Made by a program: the position numbers and the translations under genes. The notes under the pieces were generated by a model. It saw only the letters and a list, made by a program, of their open reading frames with translations, ran no database searches and was not told where the DNA came from. 64,000 nucleotides of DNA from Bradyrhizobium sp. WSM3983 (GTDB lineage: Bacteria > Pseudomonadota > Alphaproteobacteria > Rhizobiales > Xanthobacteraceae): positions 149,517 to 213,516 of the forward strand of contig NZ_AXAY01000015.1 in NCBI RefSeq assembly GCF_000473045.1. Direction: 5' to 3'. Below, in pieces: positions 26,591 through 34,753 of the stretch; positions within the stretch are counted from its first letter, which is position 1, and every line of letters starts with the position of its first letter.

Positions 26591-27199
26591 TCAGCCATCG
26601 ACGGGTTCGGTGGCGGCGAATGACGGGCGCTTGCTAAGGTCGGTATACCACTCAGCGAGCCGAGGCGCCGATTTGCGCCAAGCGAGCGTACCAAAGCGAT
26701 AGTCGAGATATCCGAGCGCACAACCGACAGTTATGTGCCCGATCGAAAACGGCAATTCGATGAGCGCTTGTGCTTCGTCGTCGAGTTGGTTTAGTGAAGC
26801 CCTTGTCTTCAGTTCAAAGGCGGAGGTAAGGGGTTGCATCGGCGCCTCCCGCTCCCGTTCATTGCGCCACAGGATTAGTGCATCCAGCAGTCCGTCACCA
26901 AACGCCTGCCATCGCAAGGCTTGCCATCTGTCCGAGCCCGTTTTTGGAAACAGGGAACCCTGCGCAACGTCGTCGAGATATTCGCAGATTACAGCCGAGT
27001 CGAATAGAACGAAGCCGTTGTCTAGTTTCAATGTCGGTATTTTCGATAACGGGTTATCTTCCATCAGTCGTTCGTTAGGACTGAGCATTGCGGCGACTGA
27101 ACGTACGAGTTCAAGCTTCGGCAATAATCCAAGTTCGTGGATACAAACGGTGACTTTGCGAACATACGGTGAGCGAGGTGACCAGTGAAGCTTCATCAT
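26591..27199 (-). CDS. Glutathione S-transferase family protein
   Basis: This 202-residue GST has an N-terminal thioredoxin fold with SPRSPYVRKV (active-site serine region), the cis-proline strand SKIPTLKLDNG and the ESxxI-type motif FDSAVICEYLDD, followed by an all-helical C-terminal domain. The start overlaps the stop of the upstream CoA-transferase gene (TGATG), so they form a two-gene unit read leftward. In CoA or aromatic loci such GSTs often isomerise ring-cleavage products or open ether bonds; the role here is not resolved. Confidence 0.87.
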   Translation of the reverse strand: MMKLHWSPRSPYVRKVTVCIHELGLLPKLELVRSVAAMLSPNERLMEDNPLSKIPTLKLDNGFVLFDSAVICEYLDDVAQGSLFPKTGSDRWQALRWQAFGDGLLDALILWRNEREREAPMQPLTSAFELKTRASLNQLDDEAQALIELPFSIGHITVGCALGYLDYRFGTLAWRKSAPRLAEWYTDLSKRPSFAATEPVDG

Positions 27200-28434
27200 C
27201 AAATAACTCCTGCCGTTCGGAGTGACGAGATGTCGCCCTTGCCATAGCCAAGCTCAGTTAAAATCTCTTCGTTGTGCTGTCCGAGCAGTGGCGGCGGTGA
27301 GAGCGTCGGTAAGGGTGCATCTGAGAATTTCATAGGGCTGGAGACCTGAGGAACGTCAACGCCGCTCGGATGCGGAACGTGCTGTAACATTTGCCGCGCC
27401 TTGACCTGCGGATCTTTGAAGACATCGGCTACGGAGTTGATCGCGCCGCACGGGACGCCTGCCGCATCGAGCTCCGCGACCAATTTTTCGCGCTCCCATT
27501 GCGCGAATAAGCCGCGCAGCAATTCCGATAATTCGCTGATGTTGCGAACACGTTGAGCGTTGCTGGCGAAACGTTCATCCTTTGGCCAGTCTGGCTGTCC
27601 GAGCACGTCGCACAATTTGACAAATTGCCCGTCGTTGCCGACCACCAGAATGACATCACCGTCCGAGCATCTATAAACGTCCTGTGGTTGGATGTTCGGA
27701 TGGGCATTGCCATTGCGCTTCGGCACTTTACCCGAAACCAAATAGTTCATTGCCTGATTCGAAAGCGTTGCGACCTGGACGTCGAGCATCCCGATATCGA
27801 TATAGTCGCCCTTGCCCGTTTCGTTCCGGCGGGCTAGTGCGGCCAGCACCGACACAGCCGTGTACATGCCGGTCATCAAGTCAACGATCGGAATTCCGAC
27901 CTTCTGCGGACCTCCACCTGGTCTGCCGTCTCGCTCGCCGGTTACGCTCATCAAGCCACCCATAGCCTGGATGAGAAAATCGTAAGCGGGCTGGTCGCGG
28001 CGAGGGCCAGTCTGGCCAAATCCAGTGACCGAGCAATAGATGAGTCGAGAATTGATTTTGCGCAGCGATGCTTCGTCTAGTCCATATCGCGCCAGTGTTC
28101 CGGCTTTGTAATTCTCCAGAACGATATCGGCCTTCATTGCGAGTTCACGCACGATGCGTTGCCCCTCGGGCTTTTCGAGGCTGACTGTGATCGAACGTTT
28201 GCCGCGATTAACGGCGAGGTAGTAGCCGGCTTCCTTGGTGGGTTGCGCTTTGGCATCTTTGAGAAAGGGCGGACCCCAAGACCGCGTATCGTCGCCTGCG
28301 CCCGGCCTTTCCACTTTGATGACGTCAGCACCGAGATCGGCCAGAACCTGCCCTGCCCAAGGGGCAGCCAGGATCCTGCTGAGGTCGAGGACCTTGACAT
28401 GCGACAGCGGTGCTGCGGAAAGATTCATAATCAT
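27199..28434 (-). CDS. CaiB/BaiF CoA-transferase family protein
   Basis: This 411-residue type III CoA-transferase has VLDLSRILAAPWAGQVLADLGADVIKVE at the N-terminus, the NRGKRSITVSL segment, and the catalytic aspartate region PIVDLMTGMYTAVSVLAAL. It moves CoA between organic acids, commonly from succinyl-CoA or another acyl-CoA. It is encoded upstream of and coupled to the GST gene. ATG 28434 is preceded by GAAGGCA; an internal ATG at 28428 is possible. The acid substrate is unknown. Confidence 0.9.
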   Translation of the reverse strand: MIMNLSAAPLSHVKVLDLSRILAAPWAGQVLADLGADVIKVERPGAGDDTRSWGPPFLKDAKAQPTKEAGYYLAVNRGKRSITVSLEKPEGQRIVRELAMKADIVLENYKAGTLARYGLDEASLRKINSRLIYCSVTGFGQTGPRRDQPAYDFLIQAMGGLMSVTGERDGRPGGGPQKVGIPIVDLMTGMYTAVSVLAALARRNETGKGDYIDIGMLDVQVATLSNQAMNYLVSGKVPKRNGNAHPNIQPQDVYRCSDGDVILVVGNDGQFVKLCDVLGQPDWPKDERFASNAQRVRNISELSELLRGLFAQWEREKLVAELDAAGVPCGAINSVADVFKDPQVKARQMLQHVPHPSGVDVPQVSSPMKFSDAPLPTLSPPPLLGQHNEEILTELGYGKGDISSLRTAGVI

Positions 28435-28913
28435 CTTGCCTTCGAATGTAATGCCGATCGCGCGAACTCTAAGTGGCGGCGCCAGTCCTGCCTATGGACC
28501 AGGCGTCAATTCAGAGATGCGAATGGGCGCATGACAGATCGCTTGTGTATCCGTCAGGCTCTCGAAGGGCCGCGCGGGGCGACCACAAATCAACAATTCA
28601 GCCTTTACTCAATGCAGATAGCTCTCGGTCCATTAGGAACTTTGCGGTGGTCGGGACGACATTAGCTGAACGCATTCATCTCCCTATATTTGTAGGACTC
28701 TTGCAGTGACCTGTTTCGTCGCTCAACGATTTGCCGCGGGTCGAACAACCATCATACCCCTTGCCCGCTTTGAAGACTGAGTTCCTTGACATCAGGTACA
28801 AAGGAGCTTGCCTTCAACGCGATACACCGACAATAGTCGCGGCACGCGTATGACGCGCCACGCCCGATATGACGCGCTCGGTGTCAGAATCGCCCGGTCA
28901 CACAGGAGACGAC
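28435..28913. other. Divergent intergenic region, nothing recognised
   Basis: This 479-bp gap lies between a leftward CoA-transferase gene and a rightward enoyl-CoA hydratase gene. It must hold promoters for both, but no clear palindrome, hairpin or coding frame with motifs was found. Confidence 0.3.
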
Positions 28914-29690
28914 ATGCACGATTTGACCCAACTAAAAGTCGTTGTCGCCGACCACGTCGCAACGCTCACAATGGATGCCCCGCCGGTGAATGCTCTGACT
29001 CGCGTTCTAAACGACGAGCTGACGTTGGCGCTGGATCGCATTTCGGAGATGGATGAAGTGCGCGCGGTCGTATTGACGGGCGAAGGAAAAGTGTTTTGTG
29101 CAGGCGCCGATTTGAAAGGGCGAGCCGAAGTAATCAAGCATCCAGGTGACTTCCTCGTGCATTCTCGACGGACGCGGGAGTGTTTTCATTCAATTCGAGA
29201 GTGCGCGAAGCCGGTTGTCGTGGCCATCAATGGCGCTGCTTTGGGATCGGGCGTGGCCATGGTGGCATCCTCCGACATTCTGGTCGCGTCGGAGAAGGCG
29301 TCGCTCGGCTTGCCCGAGGTCGATGTAGGGCTGTTGGGTGGTTGCCGGCATGCGATGCGCCTTTTCAGTCATTCTCGACTGCGGCGTATGGCGTTGACCG
29401 GCCACCGGGTCAGTGGTCCCGAATTGTATCGTTTGGGGATCGTGGAGGCTTGCGTCCCTCCTGAAGATCTATTGCCGACGGCACTGGATATCGCCAAGAC
29501 GGTCGCGTCGAAGAGCCCCTTGTCGACTCGGCTTTGCAAACACACGCTAAACGTAATCGAGGACATGAGCTTGCGCGACGGATACCGCTATGAGCAAGAT
29601 CAAACAGCCATTATCGGCAAGACAGACGATGCTAAAGAAGCGCAGCTTGCATTCAAAGAAAAGCGTGCACCGATTTTCAAGGGTAGATGA
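28914..29690 (+). CDS. Enoyl-CoA hydratase/isomerase family protein
   Basis: This 258-residue crotonase-fold enzyme has the oxyanion-hole segments CAGADLKGR (about 64-72) and NGAALGSGVAMVASSD (about 106-121), and the catalytic-region LPEVDVGLLGG. The C-terminal FKEKRAPIFKGR is typical of the family. ATG 28914 follows CAGGAGACGAC. It stands alone on the plus strand, divergent from the CoA-transferase/GST pair, and could hydrate an unsaturated CoA ester made from that acid. Confidence 0.88.
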   Translation: MHDLTQLKVVVADHVATLTMDAPPVNALTRVLNDELTLALDRISEMDEVRAVVLTGEGKVFCAGADLKGRAEVIKHPGDFLVHSRRTRECFHSIRECAKPVVVAINGAALGSGVAMVASSDILVASEKASLGLPEVDVGLLGGCRHAMRLFSHSRLRRMALTGHRVSGPELYRLGIVEACVPPEDLLPTALDIAKTVASKSPLSTRLCKHTLNVIEDMSLRDGYRYEQDQTAIIGKTDDAKEAQLAFKEKRAPIFKGR

Positions 29691-30062
29691 GAGGGGCTGT
29701 GCGGCCGACATTCCATAACATTCGATACCCGAATCTCGGATGATTCTGTCCGACGGCAGACGCCTTCGTGAAATGCGTCGCTCCCAACAGCTGGCGCATT
29801 GAGATGGAGTATGTCGCAACACGGTCCTGATCGCATTAGCGATCGGCTTGGCTATCTGGGCGACGATGGCGCGCCGACCAGGCCAAGCGTCGATCCGGCC
29901 GTGCCAAGGGCCCCTTGGGTAAGCAATAGACTGCATCGGTCCACGCCGTAGGTGCCCCGATCCGCCGGCACGCGATCCGCGGGACATCGCAGATAGACGC
30001 TTTCTCAAAAGCCGACGAGAGATGCACATAGGGCCGAAAAACACTACCCGGCGGTCCCTGCA

Positions 30063-30154
30063 TGTGAATCAGCGCCGAAGTATGACCCCTTCGGTAGCAA
30101 ACAAATCAAAGGGTTATCGTGCCTATCGGCGCCGGGACCCCACGCTGATTCACA
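30063..30154. mobile_element. 92-bp inverted-repeat mini-element (IS21-like ends)
   Basis: TGTGAATCAGCG at 30063-30074 is repeated perfectly inverted as CGCTGATTCACA at 30143-30154, giving a TG...CA-ended element of 92 bp. The left end continues CCGAAGTATGACCCC, a style common at the ends of IS21-family elements. No coding capacity and no target duplication are visible. It is either a MITE or an internal-deletion remnant. Confidence 0.5.
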
Positions 30155-30495
30155 CTCATTCCATTGGTTGTACCGTGGAAGCGACGTTCTAATGGCCGCT
30201 GACGTTTCGTTCCCTTCAAATCGACAGCTGAGCGAGATGTTAAGTGCTTTTATCGCAAGTTGAGGGATGAAGTCGACGGCGTGCTGACTCGCTGAGGATT
30301 GCAGCGCACCCAATAGTACAGAAGGGCCGGTGCCCAAAGCTATGGCCGAACTGTATCAACGTTCACAACCGGTCGCCACCGTCACATCTTCGGATCACGC
30401 GCGCCAACGGCGCCAACCGAAGGCCCGTCGCCGGCACGGTCGGTTCGACGTTCGTTGCGAATGACAGGACGGCTAAGGAGAGTGAGCGGTCGGTA

Positions 30496-30529
30496 GGCGG
30501 GAGCTGGGTCTCCCGCCGCTTCGCGGCGG
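30496..30529 (-). terminator. Double hairpin after binding-protein gene
   Basis: GGCGGGAG/CTCCCGCC (30496-30503 and 30510-30517) encloses a 6-base loop. It overlaps a second stem, CCGCCGC/GCGGCGG (30513-30519 and 30523-30529), with a TTC loop. They lie 9 bp after the stop of the leftward gene. There is no T-run, so this may be a factor-dependent end or an mRNA-stabilising structure; the two stems are mutually exclusive. Confidence 0.45.
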
Positions 30530-30537
30530 CGAACCGA

Positions 30538-31752
30538 TCATTCAGCCGACATGGGATCGCCGGTGAGGCTCCAGCTTTCGCCGTCGAAAGCCGCGATCCG
30601 GAGGGTCTTGAACGCTCCGTAGTCGTCGGGCTTGGTGCTGATCGAGATGCCCGGGAGCATCATCGGCAGACGTTCGCCGTGGAGGGACGTCGCTTGACGG
30701 ATCAGGTTTTCCCGCGTGAGGTCGTCGCCGCATTTCCTCAGCACGAGTTCGACGGCATGGACGTTCATGTAGGCCACCAGGACCGAATAATCGTCCGGAT
30801 TGACTGACGGGGCGTACTTTCTCAGGAATGCCTTGTAGGCCTTGACCTCGTCGTCATTGGCCCAGGCGGGGTCGCCGGGCTGCTTGAGGAACTGCGTGGT
30901 CACGAGGCCCTTTGAGGCGTCAAGGCCCGCCGGCTTCAGGATCGTTTCGACGGACGCCGTCGATCCCCCGATGATGTGCAACGGGCTCCAGTTCAATTCA
31001 TGGACCTTGCGGATCGATTGCGCCGCCGCCTTCGAGGACGACTGATCGACCAGCGTGTCTATGCCGGCGGACTTGAGCTGGACGATCTGCGAATCGATCG
31101 TGGGGTCGGCGAGTTCGTAGGATGCCTCGATCACGATCTGCGAGGCCTTGTCTCCGAGACCGGCGCGAAGTCCCTTCAGATAGTCCTTTCCGTAATCGTC
31201 GTTCTGGTAGAGGACGCCAATCTTGGCCTGCGGCCTGGTCTTTAGCAGGTACTTGGCGATGACGCGTCCCTCGGTCTCGAAATCGGGATAGAGCGGCACG
31301 GTCCAGCGGAAGTTCTTGGGATCGTTGAAGCGACGCCCGCCGGCGGTGATGAACAGCTGTGGGACCTGCTTGGAGTTCAGGTATTTCTGAATGGCGACGT
31401 TCGGCGCGGTGCCGATGGTGCCGACTTCGGCGAGCACGCCGACGTCCTCGACGAGCTTGCGCGACTGCTCGACCGCCTTCGGGGCGCTGTAGGCGTTGTC
31501 GAGCTGCGTGAAGTTGATCTTGCGTCCGTTGATTCCTCCCTGCTCGTTGAGCATCTCGAAATAGGCTACGACTGCGCGTCCCGCGCCGGCGCCGAACGCC
31601 GACGCCGGACCGCTTAGCGGGGTCGACTGCCCGAGCTTGATCTCGGTATCGCTAACCCCCGGTCCGTAGGCTTTTTGCGCGTAGAGTGGTGTCGACGCCA
31701 GCATCGCCGATGCGGCCATCACGCCGAAAGCGCGACCGAAATGGCTGTTCAA
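30538..31752 (-). CDS. Branched-chain amino acid-type ABC substrate-binding protein
   Basis: This 404-residue periplasmic type I binding protein has a signal peptide ending at ASTPLYAQ (about residue 26), the mature start IKLGQSTPLSGPASAFG and the hinge QNDDYGKDYLKGL. Such proteins in catabolic loci carry aromatic acids or short organic acids as well as amino acids. No LivH, LivM, LivG or LivF gene is nearby, so it must use permease components encoded elsewhere. It is read leftward after the acyl-CoA dehydrogenase gene (36-bp gap) and shares its promoter region with the GntR operator. Confidence 0.9.
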   Translation of the reverse strand: MNSHFGRAFGVMAASAMLASTPLYAQKAYGPGVSDTEIKLGQSTPLSGPASAFGAGAGRAVVAYFEMLNEQGGINGRKINFTQLDNAYSAPKAVEQSRKLVEDVGVLAEVGTIGTAPNVAIQKYLNSKQVPQLFITAGGRRFNDPKNFRWTVPLYPDFETEGRVIAKYLLKTRPQAKIGVLYQNDDYGKDYLKGLRAGLGDKASQIVIEASYELADPTIDSQIVQLKSAGIDTLVDQSSSKAAAQSIRKVHELNWSPLHIIGGSTASVETILKPAGLDASKGLVTTQFLKQPGDPAWANDDEVKAYKAFLRKYAPSVNPDDYSVLVAYMNVHAVELVLRKCGDDLTRENLIRQATSLHGERLPMMLPGISISTKPDDYGAFKTLRIAAFDGESWSLTGDPMSAE

Positions 31753-31788
31753 GGTTAGGTCCTCCCGATTTGCTTGTTTTCCAGGTTC

Positions 31789-32928
31789 TTATCGCAGAAG
31801 TTCGCGGGCGATGACCATTCTTTGGATCTGGTTGGTGCCCTCGAAGATTTGCGTCAGCTTGGCGTCGCGCATCATGCGCTCGACCGGATAGTCCATGGTG
31901 TAGCCGTAGCCGCCGAAGATCTGTACGGCATCAGTCGTCACCTTCATGGCCATGTCGCTGCCGATGCACTTGGCCATGCTGGCCAGTACGTTCAGCCGCT
32001 TCCAGTCACCGGCATCGCCCGCGCGCGCGCATTCATAGACGAGGGCGCGCGCCGCTTCGATCTGCATGGCCATGTCGGCAAGCATGAACTGCACGCCCTG
32101 GAATTCCGAGATCGCCTTCTTGAACTGCTTGCGCTCCTTCGCATAGGCGAGGCTGACATCGAGCGCTCCCTGGGCGAGGCCGACGGACTGCGCGCCGATC
32201 GTCGGACGGTTGAGGTCGAGGGCGCGCATCGAAGCGCGAAAACCCTTGCCTTCCTCGCCGACGAGATTTTCCATGGGCACCCGCACGTTGTCGAAGAAGA
32301 TCGGCGTGTTCGGCGCGCCGCGGAAGCCCATCTTGCGTTCGTGCCGACCGAACGTGATGCCCGGCATGTTCTTGGGCTCGACGATGAAGGCGCTGATGCC
32401 GTCCGCGCCAGGGCTGTCGCTTGTGCGTGCCATCACGACGATATAGTCCGCCGCCACGCCGTAGCTGCACCATTGCTTACGACCGTTGAGGACAAAACAA
32501 TCGCCGTCCTTCTTCGCGCGGGTGTTGATTGCGGTGACGTCCGAGCCCGCCTGCGGCTCCGAGATCGCTATCGCCGTCACGATGCCGCCCTTGGCGATGA
32601 TCGGCAGGTATTTCTTGCGCTGCTCCTCGGAGCCGAAGTGGAGCAGCGGCATGATGAACATCGTGTTCAGCGCGGCGATCGACGCGCAGGCGGGCGAGAA
32701 TCGCGAGATCTCCTCGCGGGCGATGCACGCCATGGTGAGGTTGCCGTTGGGCCCGCCGTATTGTTCGGGGACCCAGAGTTGCATCAATCCCATCTCGCCG
32801 AACAGCTTCACGAGCTCGAGGGGGAAGCGATCCGTCTCGTCGATTTCGGCTGCGATAGGCGCGACATGTCTGGCAGCCATTTTGCGGATGCTGTCGCGAA
32901 AGGCGACCTGCTCTTCGCTGAAGCTCAT
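31789..32928 (-). CDS. Acyl-CoA dehydrogenase
   Basis: This 379-residue FAD enzyme introduces a 2,3-double bond into an acyl-CoA. The signature SEPQAGSDVTA is at about 125-135 and the second one, QIFGGYGYTMDYPVERMMRDAK, near the C-terminus, with FEGTNQIQRMVIARELL. The ATG at 32928, preceded by ACGGAGACG, matches the family start (SFSEEQVAFRDSIRKMA); a longer frame to 33060 would run through the operator. It diverges from the GntR gene and is followed by a binding-protein gene, making a transport-plus-oxidation unit. Confidence 0.92.
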   Translation of the reverse strand: MSFSEEQVAFRDSIRKMAARHVAPIAAEIDETDRFPLELVKLFGEMGLMQLWVPEQYGGPNGNLTMACIAREEISRFSPACASIAALNTMFIMPLLHFGSEEQRKKYLPIIAKGGIVTAIAISEPQAGSDVTAINTRAKKDGDCFVLNGRKQWCSYGVAADYIVVMARTSDSPGADGISAFIVEPKNMPGITFGRHERKMGFRGAPNTPIFFDNVRVPMENLVGEEGKGFRASMRALDLNRPTIGAQSVGLAQGALDVSLAYAKERKQFKKAISEFQGVQFMLADMAMQIEAARALVYECARAGDAGDWKRLNVLASMAKCIGSDMAMKVTTDAVQIFGGYGYTMDYPVERMMRDAKLTQIFEGTNQIQRMVIARELLR

Positions 32929-32975
32929 GAACGTCTCCGTCGTTTTTTTCGTTGGGAGGCCAAAAAGGGGCTTCC

Positions 32976-32998
32976 ATTGAATGGGTGATCCATTTAAT
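32976..32998. promoter_or_regulatory. GntR-type operator candidate
   Basis: ATTGAATGG at 32976-32984 and CCATTTAAT at 32990-32998 form a 23-bp palindrome with one mismatch around a 5-bp centre. It sits in the 80-bp gap between the acyl-CoA dehydrogenase and GntR starts. Location and symmetry suit a FadR/FCD-type repressor acting on both promoters. Confidence 0.6.
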
Positions 32999-33008
32999 AA
33001 CTCATCCC

Positions 33009-33872
33009 ATGTCGACCAAGTCAAGCCCCCACAAGACCGGCAGCGCGCGCGTCGCGCCATCCCCGCGTCGCGAACGAGCCTCTGATCATCGGATGGCGGG
33101 ATCGCCGGCCCCTGTGGCGTTTCGCCCGATCCACACGCGGCGCGCGTTCGAGGAAATTTGCGACCGGATTCGCGAGCAGCTTGCGCGCGGAGCTCTCAAG
33201 CCGGGCGACAAGCTGCCGCCGGAGCGCGATCTGGCGCAACAGCTGGGCGTGAGCCGCAACGTCCTTCGGGAAGCGCTTCGCAGCCTGGAGATGGCTGGCG
33301 TGCTGCGGCTGCAGAAGGGAGTCAAAGGTGGCGCCTTCATCCAGGAGGGCGATACCAGCCGCATGAATGTGGTCATGCGCGACATGCTGAGTCTTGGGAC
33401 GATCTCGATCCGCGAATTGTCGGAAGCGCGCGTACAGGTGCTCGACCTCGTCGTGCGCCTTGCCTGCGCGAACGCGCAGCAGGCGGATTTCGACGCGTTG
33501 CAGGCCAATGTCGAACGGACGGAGCTCTTTACCCGCGAGGGCCGGCTGCTGGAGCGGGTTGAATGCGCGCGGGAGTTCTACAAATTGCTCGGCCTTGCTT
33601 GTGGCAACAAGGTCATCGCCATGATCACCGATGCGGTCACCGAAATCCACATGCGGTTCGTCTACGCCAAGGTCGCGTCCAGCGGGGTTGCGATGACGCG
33701 GCTGGGCGAGCGGCGCCGGCAGTTCCTGGCGGCGCTGCGGGAGCGGAATGCAGTCGCCGCGGCGCGGTTGATGCGCAGCCACCTGGGTGCGGTTCAGAAG
33801 ATGCTCGAACAGGATCCCGGTGCCATGTCGCTTCAGATCGCCCTGGCTGAGATCAATTCTGGCATGAAGTGA
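33009..33872 (+). CDS. GntR family regulator (FadR/FCD subgroup)
   Basis: This 287-residue regulator has a winged helix at about 40-110 (LKPGDKLPPERDLAQQLGVS, VLREALRSLEMAGVL) and an all-helical FCD ligand domain (ELSEARVQVLDLVVRLACANA, then EFYKLLGLACGNKVI). ATG 33009 gives a 40-residue basic leader before the HTH; GTG or later starts are possible. It diverges from the acyl-CoA dehydrogenase and precedes the hydratase operon, so it is the likely local repressor responding to an acyl-CoA or organic acid. Confidence 0.9.
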   Translation: MSTKSSPHKTGSARVAPSPRRERASDHRMAGSPAPVAFRPIHTRRAFEEICDRIREQLARGALKPGDKLPPERDLAQQLGVSRNVLREALRSLEMAGVLRLQKGVKGGAFIQEGDTSRMNVVMRDMLSLGTISIRELSEARVQVLDLVVRLACANAQQADFDALQANVERTELFTREGRLLERVECAREFYKLLGLACGNKVIAMITDAVTEIHMRFVYAKVASSGVAMTRLGERRRQFLAALRERNAVAAARLMRSHLGAVQKMLEQDPGAMSLQIALAEINSGMK

Positions 33873-33934
33873 CGGAATTGCAGGCCCCGGCCGAACGTCG
33901 GAACTGAATCAAGAAAAACGAATGGAGGAAAGAC

Positions 33935-34744
33935 GTGTCCCAATATGCAAAGTACGAGTGTCTGACCGTAGATGTCGCCGACAAGATCGCGACGGTGACC
34001 TTGAACCGGCCGCAGGCCCGCAACGCCATCAATCAGAGGCTGATCCGGGAGCTCCGCACGATCTGGGACGATCTTGCCGACGACCACGCCGTCAATGTCG
34101 TGGTGCTGACCGGGGCCGGGGAGTTCTTCAGCGTCGGTGGCGACGTCAAGGCGATGTCGGAGCGGCCGGGCGGCGATGTTCTGGAGGAGGGCGAGGTTCA
34201 TGACCCCATGATCAGCCGCCGCGGCGTGACGCGCCAGCTCGAGCTCGACAAGCCCATCATCGCCGCGATTAATGGCGATGCCATCGGCCTTGCCGCGACC
34301 CACGCGCTGCTCTGTGACATCACTATCATGGCGGAGGATGCGCGCATCGGCGATACCCATGTGTCGCGGGTGGGCTTGGTAGCGGGAGACGGCGGCACCG
34401 TGATCTGGCCGTTGCTCGTCGGCATCAACAAAGCCAAGGAATTCCTAATTCGGGGCACCCTGTTGAAGGGTAAAGAGGCCGAGCGGATCGGCCTCGTCAA
34501 TCACGTCGTACCGAGGGCCGAGGTGCTGGCCAAGGCGCGGGAGATCGCAATCGAGCTCGCGAACGGCCCCACCTGGGCCATTCGCTGGACCAAGCTGTCG
34601 ATCAATCAGATCGTCAAGGATCGGGTGAACATGCTGCTCGAAGCCTCGATGGCGCTCGAGCAGGTGACATTCGCAACCGCCGACCACAAGGAAGCAACGA
34701 TGTCTTTTAAGGAGAAGCGCAAGCCGAGGTTTGGCCAGGGCTAG
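33935..34744 (+). CDS. Enoyl-CoA hydratase/isomerase family protein
   Basis: This 269-residue crotonase has VTLNRPQARNAIN, the oxyanion-hole segments FSVGGDVKAMSERPG and NGDAIGLAATHALLCD, and a glycine-aspartate loop GLVAGDGGTVIWPLLVG. GTG 33935 follows ATGGAGGAAAGAC. It is first in a tight operon with the fused acyl-CoA dehydrogenase (9-bp gap) and a CoA-transferase. It probably hydrates the enoyl-CoA produced by the dehydrogenases. Confidence 0.9.
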   Translation: MSQYAKYECLTVDVADKIATVTLNRPQARNAINQRLIRELRTIWDDLADDHAVNVVVLTGAGEFFSVGGDVKAMSERPGGDVLEEGEVHDPMISRRGVTRQLELDKPIIAAINGDAIGLAATHALLCDITIMAEDARIGDTHVSRVGLVAGDGGTVIWPLLVGINKAKEFLIRGTLLKGKEAERIGLVNHVVPRAEVLAKAREIAIELANGPTWAIRWTKLSINQIVKDRVNMLLEASMALEQVTFATADHKEATMSFKEKRKPRFGQG

Positions 34745-34753
34745 TCTAGCTCC

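Larger units (their letters stand above)
29691..30537. other. Non-coding region with element debris
   Basis: These 847 bases contain no credible gene. They hold a 92-bp IS-derived mini-element at 30063-30154 and a double hairpin at 30496-30529 beside the end of the binding-protein gene. Short open frames here lack ribosome sites and motifs. Confidence 0.4.
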
